Shown: piece by piece, positions 34,214 to 42,712 of the stretch
Layout: every line of letters starts with the position of its first letter
How positions within the stretch are numbered: the stretch's first letter is position 1
Assembly: GCF_000472965.1 (NCBI RefSeq)
Contig: NZ_AXAU01000011.1
Location: 1 to 64,000, forward strand
Length of the DNA stretch: 64,000 bases
Source of the DNA: Bradyrhizobium murdochi
GTDB taxonomy: Bacteria; Pseudomonadota; Alphaproteobacteria; Rhizobiales; Xanthobacteraceae
Reading direction: 5' to 3'
Position numbers and translations under genes: made by a program
Notes under the pieces: model-generated
What the model was told of the DNA's origin: nothing
Databases searched by the model: none
What the model saw: only the letters and a program-made list of their open reading frames with translations

Positions 34214-34954
34214 CTAATCTTTTGAACGCGTAAAGGGCACAAAGCGCACCGGAGCGACGGCACGCGTCGTCGTCTTGTCGGGGGCCACTTTCTCGACGAC
34301 CGTGAGTTGCTGACTGGCATAGGCCGATCCCACCGGCATCACGATCCGGCCACCCACCTTAAGCTGTTCGATCAGCGGCGGCGGCACCTCGCCAAGTGCC
34401 GCGGTGACGACGATGCCGTCAAATGGACCGCATTCGGGCCAGCCAGCATAGCCATCGCCATGCCTGACGCTCACATTGTCATATGCGAGTTCTCTGAGTG
34501 TTTTCGCGGCGGCCTCGGCCAATGACTGGACGATCTCGATGGTGCAGACCTTCCGTGCCAGATGCGCAAGGATGGCGGCTTGATAGCCCGACCCCGTACC
34601 GACTTCGAGCACGACATGATCGGGCGCGACCCCGGCCAACTCTGTCATCAAGGCCACGATGAACGGCTGCGATATGGTCTGGCCGTGGCCGATCGAAGCC
34701 GGCCTGTCCGCGTATGCGATGGAGCAGGACCGCTCAGGGATGAACAGATGGCGTTTCGTTCGCCCCATGGCCTCAAGAACTCTCTCGGAGAGGCCCTGTT
34801 GTCCCAAAACACTGGCGTGGGAATGACGGGCGTAGGCTCTGATGGACTCAACCATGGCCGCGCGTTCGCGGTCGCATTGTACTTCCTGTGCCGGCGCTTC
34901 CCGCGCGACGACAACCAGGGACAGAACAAGCAGCAGCAAGATCTTCATGATCAT
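34214..34954 (-). CDS. pcm: Exported protein-L-isoaspartate O-methyltransferase-like protein
   Basis: From the ATG at 34954 the 246-residue product has a hydrophobic signal (ILLLLVLSLVVV). The PCMT fold follows: VLEAMGRTKRHLFIP, YADRPASIGHGQTISQP, and the SAM motif VVLEVGTGSGYQAAI. PCMT repairs isoaspartyl residues in aged proteins. SAM is not expected in the periplasm, so a signal peptide on this enzyme is odd. It may be a membrane anchor facing the cytoplasm, or the exported form may have lost activity. A second in-frame ATG lies six bases later. It is followed by the FAD oxidase. Confidence 0.82.
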   Translation of the reverse strand: MIMKILLLLVLSLVVVAREAPAQEVQCDRERAAMVESIRAYARHSHASVLGQQGLSERVLEAMGRTKRHLFIPERSCSIAYADRPASIGHGQTISQPFIVALMTELAGVAPDHVVLEVGTGSGYQAAILAHLARKVCTIEIVQSLAEAAAKTLRELAYDNVSVRHGDGYAGWPECGPFDGIVVTAALGEVPPPLIEQLKVGGRIVMPVGSAYASQQLTVVEKVAPDKTTTRAVAPVRFVPFTRSKD

Positions 34955-35024
34955 GCGGCCATCCAAAATCGAAGGCACCGTCCGCTATCTAGGATCGAAG
35001 CCCCGGTGGAACAAGTTGTCTCAA

Positions 35025-35127
35025 CCCCTCATCCTGAGGAGCCCGCGAGAAGCGGGCGTCTCGAAGGATGTAGGCCACAGACGGGGCCAGATGGTTCGAG
35101 ACGCGCTTCGCGCTCCTCACCATGAGG
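35025..35127. repeat. CTCATCCTGAGGAG/CTCCTCACCATGAGG repeat, copy 3
   Basis: The element is complete, with CCCCTCATCCTGAGGAG at the left, GCGTCTCGAAGGATG in the middle and CTCCTCACCATGAGG at the right. It lies between the PCMT gene and the coiled-coil gene. Confidence 0.85.
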
Positions 35128-35206
35128 ATTTGGTGACCCAATAGGGCTAGTCCAACTGTCGTTTGTCCTCTCGCCGGCACAAGCCTTCGGCCAGCGCCGA
35201 CGAAAA

Positions 35207-36025
35207 CTACTGTTGTCCGGACTGCAACTGCACCGGCGCTCGCGCTTGCACTCTGGTTTGTGTCGGCGGAGGCGTCGACACGGGCTTACGCGAAGAGCCG
35301 GCAATCGGCGGTGGCGGATTGGCTGATGTCGTCGCTGGTGCCTTGGGCCGCGGCTGTTGCGCGGAGGCGTTCGCGATCACGCGCGCCATTTGCTCCTGGT
35401 TTGCCTTGAGCTGCTCGGCGGTGCTGGCATTTTCGCGGACCAATTCTTCCTGGCCAGCCTTGAGCTGTTCGATCTCCTGCTGCATGTTGGCGAGATCACG
35501 CGCCATCGTTTGAAGCAACTGTGTCACCTCGAGAGAGATCGGGGCAGCGACTGCGTCTTGCGGTGCGGCCTGGGCCGGAGGTGGAAGTTGCGAAACCGAA
35601 GCATCCGCCGCAGCTACCTGAACCATAGGCTCGCTCTGCTGGGCGGCGAGCTTCGGTGCTTCCGATGGCAACGACGAAGCCGGAGCTAGCTGCGGTACCC
35701 ACGGGGCGATCATCAGCCTCGCCGCCTCGCCATAGGATTGCGAAGCGAAAGCAGCGATACAGATGCCCGCTGTCAACAGCAGGCCGACAAAGCCGCGCAG
35801 CGCCGGCCTGCCGCGCGATGGCTGACGAAGCCTGTTAACGGGCTTTTTCTCCAGCCTGGCAATCTGTTCATTGACAAGCGCGAGCTGTTCGTCCGCGCGC
35901 GCGATCTTTTCATAAGCATGCGCGAGCCGTTCATCGGCGCGCGCGACCAGTTCGATATCTTGCGTGGACAGTCCCGGATTAACGTCGCGAGGATCGGTTT
36001 GCCTGGTATTCACCGCGGTATCCAT
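35207..36025 (-). CDS. Hypothetical membrane protein with coiled coils
   Basis: The 272-residue protein has an N-terminal acidic coiled-coil repeat (ERLAHAYEKIARADEQLALVNEQIARLE). A membrane helix follows (GFVGLLLTAGICIAAFASQ), then a Pro/Ala-rich linker. A second coiled coil has a repeating EQLKAxxEEL pattern, and the tail is Pro-rich. GGAGGCGCTC precedes the ATG. Rhizobial relatives are uncharacterised. The coiled coils suggest a structural or tethering role at the inner membrane. It shares its orientation with ftsZ2 but is 220 bases away. Confidence 0.75.
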   Translation of the reverse strand: MDTAVNTRQTDPRDVNPGLSTQDIELVARADERLAHAYEKIARADEQLALVNEQIARLEKKPVNRLRQPSRGRPALRGFVGLLLTAGICIAAFASQSYGEAARLMIAPWVPQLAPASSLPSEAPKLAAQQSEPMVQVAAADASVSQLPPPAQAAPQDAVAAPISLEVTQLLQTMARDLANMQQEIEQLKAGQEELVRENASTAEQLKANQEQMARVIANASAQQPRPKAPATTSANPPPPIAGSSRKPVSTPPPTQTRVQARAPVQLQSGQQ

Positions 36026-36246
36026 GAGCGCCTCCTGCCCGGTTTGCGATCACCTGAATGGACGGTCGTCGGATTTTAAACACTTCCTACCGCCGTTTTG
36101 ACCAAAGCAAGGCTGGAGGATGGAAAGTATAGGACCGATTTTGGGCATTAGAGCTTCAGGCACCGCCCGGGTGCCTCGACGAGGGACCTGTTGAAGTCGG
36201 ATCGCGGCGGTATACAACCTTGAGGCGAGTAGGCTCCTATGACGGG

Positions 36247-37494
36247 TCAGTTGGCCTTGCTGCCCAGGAAAGCCGGGATATCCAGAACCTTTTCCTCGAT
36301 CGGATTGCGCGCGGGAGAAGCGCGACCGTATGGATCGAGGCGCTGCGGTGCCACATGCCGCGCCTGTTCGGCGATCGGCGGCCGTGCTTCGAGGTGGCGC
36401 GGCGGCGGGATCAGCGACGGCGGGCTGGCGAATTGCGGCGGCGATACGCCACGCTCGGCGATGCGACGCCGGTCGTTGCTCAGCCTACCGGCGAGGTCCG
36501 TGAGCAGGCCTTCCGCGGCTTTCGTCTGGCCGGTCGCGTCGAGATTGTCGATGCCGGTGGCCACGACCGAAACGCGGACGATGCCTTCGAGGGTCGCATC
36601 GAAGGTCGCGCCGACGATGATGTTGGCGTCCGGATCGGCCTCGTCGCGAATGCGGGTGGCGGCTTCGTCCACCTCGAACAGCGTCAAATCCCTGCCGCCG
36701 GTGATGGAAACGATCAGGCCGCTGGCGCGCTTGATCGAGGGATTCTCGATCAACGGGTTGGAAATCGCAGCTACCGCAGCGTTGAGCACGCGCTTGTCGC
36801 CGGAAGCCTCGCCCCTGCCCATCATGGCCTTGCCCTTCTCGCGCATGACCGAGAGGACGTCGGCGAAATCGAGATTGATCAGGCCTTCCTTGACGATGAG
36901 GTCGCTGATGCAGGCCACGCCCGAATAGAGCACCTGGTCGGCCATCGCGAAGGCATCGGCAAAGGAGGTCTTCTCGTTGGCCACCCGGAACAGGTTCTGG
37001 TTCGGGATGATCAGGAGGGTGTCCACCGCCTTCAAGAGTTCCGCGATGCCGGCTTCGGCATAGCGCATGCGGCGCTGGCCCTCGAACTGGAACGGCTTGG
37101 TGACGACGCCGATGGTGAGGATGCCGAGTTCACGGGCGGTCCTGGCAATGACGGGCGCGGCTCCGGTGCCGGTTCCGCCGCCCATGCCGGCGGTGATGAA
37201 CACCATGTGCGCGCCGGTCAGATGATCGCGGATCTCGTCGATGGCCTCTTCCGCCGCCGCGCGCCCGATATCGGGCTGGGCGCCGGCGCCAAGCCCTCCG
37301 GTCACCTGCGTGCCCATCTGGATGACGCGCCTGGCCCTTGAGCTGGTGAGCGCCTGGGCGTCGGTATTGGCGACGATGAATTCGACGCCTTCAAGCCCCG
37401 CGTCGATCATGTTGTTGACGGCATTGCCGCCGGCACCGCCCACCCCGAACACGATAATGCGCGCCCTCAACTCGCGAATATCGGTGCCACCCAT
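36247..37494 (-). CDS. ftsZ: Second FtsZ (FtsZ2-type) tubulin homologue
   Basis: The 415-residue protein is a clear FtsZ. The GTP-binding signature is GGGTGTG at 105-111 (TAGMGGGTGTGAAPV), with N-terminal VFGVGGAGGNAVNN. The T7 loop is INLDFADVLSVM with the catalytic acids. The C-terminal peptide (VLDIPAFLGSKAN) binds division partners. It is shorter than the main rhizobial FtsZ (about 600 residues), with a linker of only about 100 residues. It is not in the murein/ftsA cluster, so it is probably the paralogue found in many rhizobia. It may modulate the main ring. The ATG has only a weak ribosome-binding site. Confidence 0.9.
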   Translation of the reverse strand: MGGTDIRELRARIIVFGVGGAGGNAVNNMIDAGLEGVEFIVANTDAQALTSSRARRVIQMGTQVTGGLGAGAQPDIGRAAAEEAIDEIRDHLTGAHMVFITAGMGGGTGTGAAPVIARTARELGILTIGVVTKPFQFEGQRRMRYAEAGIAELLKAVDTLLIIPNQNLFRVANEKTSFADAFAMADQVLYSGVACISDLIVKEGLINLDFADVLSVMREKGKAMMGRGEASGDKRVLNAAVAAISNPLIENPSIKRASGLIVSITGGRDLTLFEVDEAATRIRDEADPDANIIVGATFDATLEGIVRVSVVATGIDNLDATGQTKAAEGLLTDLAGRLSNDRRRIAERGVSPPQFASPPSLIPPPRHLEARPPIAEQARHVAPQRLDPYGRASPARNPIEEKVLDIPAFLGSKAN

Positions 37495-37542
37495 TTTTGC
37501 CCCACGGTTGCTCCGCCAAACCGCGGAATAGGAAGAGATTTG

Positions 37543-38049
37543 TTATCCACGACCAGCCTTGCGGTCTGCTTCCACCAAGCTCGCAGCCAGATGCCCCAGC
37601 CGGCGCGCAGAATGTCCGTGATTCTCGTTCGGACTGCTAGTTCGGAGAGCAGTCCGAAGCGCTGCCACCTCCCCCTCAAGCCGCGCCGTCGCCTCCCTGG
37701 CGGCTTTGGTCTCGGCAGCCGCCTGCAGCAGTTCCGCGATCAGGTGATCGGCGCGCTGGCGTTCGTACTCGAAATCTGCGCGGTGACCGGCTGCCCTGGC
37801 CTCCAACTGCGCGACCTCCGCCTGCAGCGTTGCGACGAGTGCCCTCAACTGAGCGGCCTCGCCCGCCCGGTGACCACTCGGTGGGTGTGGCGTATGCCTG
37901 ATTTCAGCGAGATCAACGCTCACCAGGGCCTTCCCATCCTCGGAAAGCGAGCGCGGCAATCGGAGCCGCCTGGCAAGCGAACGGGCGGCCGCTGCCGAGA
38001 TGTTGAGGCGGGCGCCCAGGGCTGCATAGGTCAGAATCTCAACGGACAT
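37543..38049 (-). CDS. Helix-turn-helix/coiled-coil hypothetical protein
   Basis: The 168-residue product begins MSVEILTYAALGARLNISAA, which reads as a helix-turn-helix start (AARSLARRLRLPRS). Residues 66-135 form a long Ala/Glu/Arg-rich coiled coil (RALVATLQAEVAQLEARAA). Similar small proteins in mobile regions of rhizobia pair with plasmid or conjugation functions, but none is present here. GAGGAGAAC lies 6 nt before the ATG. It lies just upstream of ftsZ2 on the same strand (48 bases). The function is unknown. Confidence 0.65.
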   Translation of the reverse strand: MSVEILTYAALGARLNISAAAARSLARRLRLPRSLSEDGKALVSVDLAEIRHTPHPPSGHRAGEAAQLRALVATLQAEVAQLEARAAGHRADFEYERQRADHLIAELLQAAAETKAAREATARLEGEVAALRTALRTSSPNENHGHSARRLGHLAASLVEADRKAGRG

Positions 38050-38290
38050 CGGCTGTTCTCCTCGAACGAACCGTACTGGAATCGTCTGATGATGACCGGA
38101 TAGTTTCCTTAAGTTAGGGGCCCTATGGTTAACAAACTGTTAAAGGGCGGCCAGGCGCCGGCTTGAGCGTGCCGCGGCCGCCACCTTGCTCGGCGGGGTG
38201 GTGAATCCCACCGAGATTGGGGTGATGCAAGCTGTGCGAGATCAACGGGTTGCGGTATATTCCGCCCATCGCGGCTGAGGCGCGATAGAG

Positions 38291-38500
38291 ATGGATGACG
38301 AACAGCTTGCTGACCTGCACCGATTCCTAGCCGACTACCACCGAAGACTCGCCAAGGAAGCGGTGCTCGACGTCGTGCAGCAATATCACTCCGACCTTGC
38401 GCAACGGCTCGCCGACGAAGCCGCGCTGATCCCAAGACGAACGGCGATCGCGCAACGGCTGCGCGAAGGGGAGCAGCGCATAAGGGACGACAAGGAGTGA
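38291..38500 (+). CDS. Small helical hypothetical protein
   Basis: The 69-residue product is almost wholly charged amphipathic helix (DDEQLADLHRFLADYHRRLA) with no membrane segment or cysteine. A weak GAGAT box precedes the ATG. A perfect inverted repeat follows its stop. The regular composition supports coding, but no family is recognised. It could be a small regulator or an uncharacterised conserved protein. Confidence 0.45.
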   Translation: MDDEQLADLHRFLADYHRRLAKEAVLDVVQQYHSDLAQRLADEAALIPRRTAIAQRLREGEQRIRDDKE

Positions 38501-38511
38501 ACGACAGCAGC

Positions 38512-38552
38512 TTCGTAGGATGGGTTTCGCTGCGCGATACCCATCCTACGAA
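38512..38552. repeat. Perfect 14-bp inverted repeat
   Basis: TTCGTAGGATGGGT at 38512-38525 pairs exactly with ACCCATCCTACGAA at 38539-38552 around a 13-base loop. There is no T-run. It resembles a short relative of the GTAGGGTGGGC elements and sits between the small helical ORF and the cupin gene. Confidence 0.6.
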
Positions 38553-38655
38553 CCGCGGCGGACCTCCCCTGACAGGTTTCGCGAACGGCAGAGCAAGGCT
38601 ATCATTTGCGCGGCATCACCGGGCGATGGGGGCGGATGATCCGAACGAGGCCGTC

Positions 38656-39006
38656 ATGAACCAGCCGCAGCCCATCAAGGACGCCAGTCACCTTTACGAA
38701 GTCGAGCGTCGTGCCGAGCACGCCGCGCGCCCCGGCTTTCGCATCATGGAGTTGCAGCTCTCGGCAACCCAGAAGGTGCCGTGGCACACCCACACCAATG
38801 TCTCCGATACTTTTTACGTTCTGGAAGGCCGGATGAGGCTGTTCCTGCAGGATCCGAAAGAGGAAGTGAATTTGAGCCCCGGCGAAGTCTATGTCGTCAG
38901 GCCCACGCGACCGCATCTGGTGACCAACGGGAGTACGAAGTCGCTCACCTTCCTGGTTCTGCAAGGGGTCGGCGAATACGATTTTGTTCCTCTCTTGCAG
39001 GGTTAG
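38656..39006 (+). CDS. Cupin-domain protein
   Basis: The 116-residue product is a single cupin with metal-binding motif 1 (PWHTHTNVSDTFYVLEGRM) and motif 2 (PGEVYVVRPTRPHLV). Small one-domain cupins often bind a metal and act as isomerases, dioxygenases or sensors. ATG 38656 has GAGG 6 nt upstream. A longer open frame (from 38497) runs through the palindromic repeat and is rejected as the start. The function and ligand are undetermined. Confidence 0.8.
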   Translation: MNQPQPIKDASHLYEVERRAEHAARPGFRIMELQLSATQKVPWHTHTNVSDTFYVLEGRMRLFLQDPKEEVNLSPGEVYVVRPTRPHLVTNGSTKSLTFLVLQGVGEYDFVPLLQG

Positions 39007-39174
39007 CTTCGTCGGCTAGGGGAACTTGGCAGCGGACACGTTGACGCGACCGCCAGTGCGCGGACCGCAGCCGCCACACTTTGCTCAAAGACCGGATCGA
39101 AAATCCCGGGCAAAACAATAAGCGGGCTGGGCCGTTCTGCATGGATCAAGTCCATCAAACCAGAGGAGACAGCC

Positions 39175-39636
39175 ATGGCAACACAGGTAAAGCCGGTTCC
39201 CAAGGGATTTCACACCGTCACGCCTTATCTCGTCGTCGATGGGGCGGATAAGGTCATTCGCTTCATGAAAGAGGCCTTCGGAGCCGAACCGGTATTCGAG
39301 CCGATGATGCGGCCCGACGGCAAAATCATGCATGCGGAGTTCAAGATCGGAGATTCCATCGTGATGGTTTCCGACTCCTCGGAGCGTGCACAAGCAACAT
39401 CCACCATGCTGCATCTGTACGTACCCAACGTCGATGCAGTCTATCAGAAGGCGCTGAAGGCCGGCGCGACATCGTTGATGGAGCCCGCGGATCAATTTTA
39501 TGGCGACCGCAGCGGCAGTGTGAAGGACGCGGCCGGCAATAGCTGGCACATCGGCACCCATATCGAGGACGTATCACCGACTGAACTCAAGAAGCGCGCG
39601 ACGGAGTTCATGAAGCAGCAGCACAAGGCGGCGTAG
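39175..39636 (+). CDS. VOC-family (PhnB/glyoxalase-like) protein
   Basis: The 153-residue protein has the vicinal oxygen chelate fold with PhnB-type features (TPYLVVDGADKVIRFMKEAFGAE, MRPDGKIMHAEFKIGDS). DRSGSVKDAAGNSWHIGTH follows near the end. VOC enzymes chelate metals to act on small molecules or antibiotics; PhnB members often have unknown roles. GGAGACAGCC precedes the ATG. It stands alone on the plus strand. Confidence 0.87.
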   Translation: MATQVKPVPKGFHTVTPYLVVDGADKVIRFMKEAFGAEPVFEPMMRPDGKIMHAEFKIGDSIVMVSDSSERAQATSTMLHLYVPNVDAVYQKALKAGATSLMEPADQFYGDRSGSVKDAAGNSWHIGTHIEDVSPTELKKRATEFMKQQHKAA

Positions 39637-39653
39637 GCGAAACGCGTAAGCTT

Positions 39654-39723
39654 CGTAGGCGGATTCCGCCAATCTGCCAGTCACGGAGGCGGCGGGTTAC
39701 GGCTTCGCCTGACCCGCCCTACG
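39654..39723. repeat. CGTAGG...CCCTACG palindromic element
   Basis: The segment is bounded by CGTAGGCGG and CCGCCCTACG, with partial inner symmetry (GGCGGGTTACGGCTTCGCCTGACCCGCC, 28 bases across the hairpin). It lies right after the VOC gene and may mark its mRNA end. It resembles the GTAGGGTGGGC elements. Confidence 0.45.
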
Positions 39724-39731
39724 CGCTGCCG

Positions 39732-39896
39732 CTAACAGCCTCTCTCTTTCACCAAACCTTCAGCCACTCGATCGACCAACTCGCGCGTAATCAGTTCGTT
39801 TTCAAGCCGAGTGTTGCCGTAGACAAAGCTGCGCCGTTGAGCCTCTCGCTGGTCTGGCGTCGGTGCAGCCAACCTAGCGGCGTCGAGCAGTCGCAC
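39732..39896 (-). CDS. Small protein resembling Fic-antitoxin (VbhA-like) family
   Basis: A GTG at 39896 opens 54 residues, with the core QREAQRRSFVYGNTRLENEL and ITRELVDRVAEGL. I recall conserved short alphaproteobacterial ORFs of this pattern (QRRSFAYGNTxIEN). The NTRLEN hexapeptide resembles the [ST]xxxE[GN] inhibitory helix of class I Fic antitoxins, but with Asn at the first position. The ribosome-binding site is weak. The frame extends upstream without support. It lies 100 bases downstream of the RelA/SpoT gene on the same strand. No Fic domain is seen nearby, so the assignment is tentative. Confidence 0.4.
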   Translation of the reverse strand: MRLLDAARLAAPTPDQREAQRRSFVYGNTRLENELITRELVDRVAEGLVKERGC

Positions 39897-39996
39897 TATC
39901 CCCGATATGCATAGTATCGCCGATGGGCCTAGACGCCATAACTCACATGAAAAATTTCGGCAAACTGAGGCGTCCACAAATCCGGCCCGCAAAGCA

Positions 39997-41043
39997 TCAG
40001 TCCATGAACTCTCTAAACTCCAAGAGTTTGTCAGGTTGCGTTTTTCGATCTTTCTTGATCTGCGAGTAGTATTTTTTCGAGGCCAATCCCAGCGACAGTC
40101 TCGCGACACCAAGGTCGGCGTATTGCCTTTGCTTTGTTGGCGGATGAAGTTTCTCGTACTCTAGGAACGCTCCATGGGCACGATCGATCTCCCGTTCCAC
40201 GTCAACCAAAGATTGGAATCCCGCACGCTTCAACTCCCGCACAAAGGTTGAGTAACTATCTTCATGCGTCTGTCGCCGATCAGGAAATTTCCGCCTGAGA
40301 AATGCTGTCACCGTATCCAGATTTATTTCAGTCGTGTCTAAAGCCAGGATCGACCGCTCGGCGTCTTTCTTGGAGTCAACGCGAGCTGCGTAGAACTGCT
40401 CAAATTCGGTATCAGCGACGTAAAACAAGCCACTCAGGGCGCTGAGCGACCTCTTCAGCTCAACTGGAACATCCCAGTCGCCTTTGTAGTCAAGGTAGTG
40501 AGAAACTGCGGCCCAAGCATGCATGCAAAGGGTGCGCACCTGTATTTCGAACCTAATGCCGGCTGTGTTGTCATATCGAGGGCCGCTGTAACGCGAAGGA
40601 ATTTTGCAAACATAGTGAACAGACATATAGCCCAGCGGGCCCTGCTCCCTCGACAGCTTATCATCAACATGTATCACCTCGAAATTATCGGTGATTATTT
40701 TTCCAATTCGCGACATATCCGATCGGAATAAAGAAACGACGCGCGCGCCGACGACATCGACCAAATCGTCAACATTGGTTATTCCCTTGCGGTGGCATTT
40801 CTTGGCTACCGACGGCCACGCTTTGACTCGATGCTCAATCGAATGAATTTTCACACCTGCCGCGGCGATACGCTCCGTCAATATAAAAACGACTTCGTCA
40901 AGCAGAGCACTGTTGCGGGTCAAGTTACTTTCATAGGATCCCTTGATTGCCAGTATTTGGGCATCAGTGATATCCGCTCCGGACGTATCGCCAATTGAAG
41001 AGTCTGCGGCAGGAACAACCGAATTGTTGTCATCTTCCTGCAT
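39997..41043 (-). CDS. Stand-alone RelA/SpoT-type nucleotide pyrophosphokinase
   Basis: The 348-residue protein contains the RelA_SpoT synthetase domain: RVKAWPSVAKKCHRKG, DDLVDVVGARVVSLF, and GPLGYMSVHYVCKIP. FEIQVRTLCMHAWAAVSHY follows, so the Tyr-x-Ser-x-His and EIQ-R motifs are intact. There is no HD hydrolase, TGS or ACT domain. Only about 50 residues precede the synthetase and about 130 follow, so it is longer than typical small alarmone synthetases. Its codons are less G+C-rich than the flanking pccB gene, suggesting transfer. The product could be (p)ppGpp, or the protein could be a toxSAS-type toxin. The pccB gene ends 10 bases from its start. Confidence 0.85.
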   Translation of the reverse strand: MQEDDNNSVVPAADSSIGDTSGADITDAQILAIKGSYESNLTRNSALLDEVVFILTERIAAAGVKIHSIEHRVKAWPSVAKKCHRKGITNVDDLVDVVGARVVSLFRSDMSRIGKIITDNFEVIHVDDKLSREQGPLGYMSVHYVCKIPSRYSGPRYDNTAGIRFEIQVRTLCMHAWAAVSHYLDYKGDWDVPVELKRSLSALSGLFYVADTEFEQFYAARVDSKKDAERSILALDTTEINLDTVTAFLRRKFPDRRQTHEDSYSTFVRELKRAGFQSLVDVEREIDRAHGAFLEYEKLHPPTKQRQYADLGVARLSLGLASKKYYSQIKKDRKTQPDKLLEFREFMD

Positions 41044-41053
41044 GCCGGCCCCC

Positions 41054-42586
41054 TCACAACGGCAGATTGTCGTGCTTCTTCGCGGGCATCTCGACCTTCT
41101 TGTCCTTCAGCATCGCCAGCGCCCTTGCGATGCGCTTCCTCGTTGAGTGCGGCATGATGACGTCGTCGATGTAGCCGCGTTCGGCGGCGATGAAGGGTGA
41201 GAGGAAGCGGTCTTCGTATTCCTTGGTGCGCTTGGCGATCGCTTCGGGATCGTTCATGTCGGCGCGGAAGATGATTTCGACCGCACCCTTGGCGCCCATC
41301 ACCGCGATCTGCGCGGTCGGCCAGGCGTAGTTCATGTCGGCGCCGATTTCCTTGGACGCCATCACGTCGAAGGCGCCGCCATAGGCCTTGCGGGTGATGA
41401 CGGTGACGAGCGGCACCGTGCATTGCGAGTACGCAAACAACAGTTTTGCGCCGTGCTTGATCAGGCCGCCATACTCTTGAGCTGTGCCAGGCAGGAAGCC
41501 CGGCACGTCGACAAACGTCACGATCGGGATGTTGAAGGCATCACAAAAGCGGACGAAGCGCGCGGCTTTCCGCGAGGCGTCAGAGTCGAGCACGCCGGCC
41601 AGCACCATCGGCTGGTTGGCGACGAAGCCGACGGTGCGGCCAGCGATGCGGCCGAAGCCGGTGACGATGTTTTTCGCGAACGCTTCCGAGATTTCGAAAA
41701 AGTCGCCCTCGTCCACGACCTTGAGGATCAACTCCTTCATGTCGTAGGGCTTGTTCGGATTGTCCGGGATCAGCGTATCCAGCGACATGTCCACGCGGCC
41801 GATGTCGTCAAAGCTCGGCCATTCCGGCACGCCGTCGGCGTTGTTGGATGGCAGGAAGTCGATCAGCCGGCGCATCTGCAACAGCGTCTCGACGTCGTTC
41901 TCGAACGCGCCGTCGGCGATCGAGGAGCGCGTCGCATGCACCGAGGCGCCGCCGAGTTCTTCCGCCGTCACCACCTCGTTGGTGACGGTCTTCACCACGT
42001 CGGGGCCGGTGACGAACATATAGCTGGTGTTCTTCACCATGAAGATGAAGTCGGTCATCGCCGGCGAATAGACGTCGCCGCCGGCGCAGGGGCCCATGAT
42101 GACCGAGATCTGCGGAATCACGCCTGACGCGATCACGTTGCGTCGGAACACGTAGGAATAGCCCGCCAGTGCCGCCACGCCCTCCTGGATGCGCGCGCCG
42201 CCGGCATCGTAGAGGCCGATGATCGGCGCCCTCGCCTTCATCGCCATGTCCTGCAGTTTTGTAATTTTCAGCGCGTGGGTTTCCGACAGCGAGCCGCCGA
42301 ACACAGTAAAATCCTTGGCGAACACAAAAGTCTTGCGGCCGTTGACGGTGCCCCAGCCGGTGACGACGCCGTCGCCTGGCACTTTTGTCTTCTCCATGCC
42401 GAATTCGGTCGAGCGGTGCTCGACGAACATGTCGAATTCCTCGAACGAGCCCTTGTCGAGCAGGAGCTCGATGCGCTCGCGGGCGGTCAATTTTCCGCGA
42501 GCGTGCTGCGCCTCGATGCGCTTCTCGCCGCCGCCGAGCTTGGCGCCGGCGCGCCGTTCTTCGAGGGTGTCCAGGATATCCTTCAT
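41054..42586 (-). CDS. pccB: Propionyl-CoA carboxylase beta chain (carboxyltransferase)
   Basis: The 510-residue product is the biotin-dependent acyl-CoA carboxyltransferase beta subunit. The N-terminal domain has ALKITKLQDMAMKARAP, then GLYDAGGARIQEG and GPCAGGDVYSPAMTDF. The C-terminal domain has FVDVPGFLPGTAQEYGGL and ITRKAYGGAFDVMASK. The length and sequence fit PccB, converting propionyl-CoA to methylmalonyl-CoA with PccA. PccA is not adjacent. ATG 42586 has GGAAGC upstream, and the longer frame is spurious. The RelA/SpoT gene follows closely downstream. Confidence 0.93.
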   Translation of the reverse strand: MKDILDTLEERRAGAKLGGGEKRIEAQHARGKLTARERIELLLDKGSFEEFDMFVEHRSTEFGMEKTKVPGDGVVTGWGTVNGRKTFVFAKDFTVFGGSLSETHALKITKLQDMAMKARAPIIGLYDAGGARIQEGVAALAGYSYVFRRNVIASGVIPQISVIMGPCAGGDVYSPAMTDFIFMVKNTSYMFVTGPDVVKTVTNEVVTAEELGGASVHATRSSIADGAFENDVETLLQMRRLIDFLPSNNADGVPEWPSFDDIGRVDMSLDTLIPDNPNKPYDMKELILKVVDEGDFFEISEAFAKNIVTGFGRIAGRTVGFVANQPMVLAGVLDSDASRKAARFVRFCDAFNIPIVTFVDVPGFLPGTAQEYGGLIKHGAKLLFAYSQCTVPLVTVITRKAYGGAFDVMASKEIGADMNYAWPTAQIAVMGAKGAVEIIFRADMNDPEAIAKRTKEYEDRFLSPFIAAERGYIDDVIMPHSTRKRIARALAMLKDKKVEMPAKKHDNLPL

Positions 42587-42712
42587 GGTGCTTCCGCCCG
42601 CCTTTTGAGTAACGATTTGAAGGCCTTCTAACACGGCCTTTTCGGAAGCGGAAACCCTCTGGTACCACCGCCCCACGGCCCCTATATGCGCATCCTGACC
42701 ATGGGGACCGGA

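Noticed and set aside
36220..37341. 373-residue plus-strand frame
   Set aside because: Antisense to ftsZ2; repetitive Gly/Arg/His composition with no family signature.
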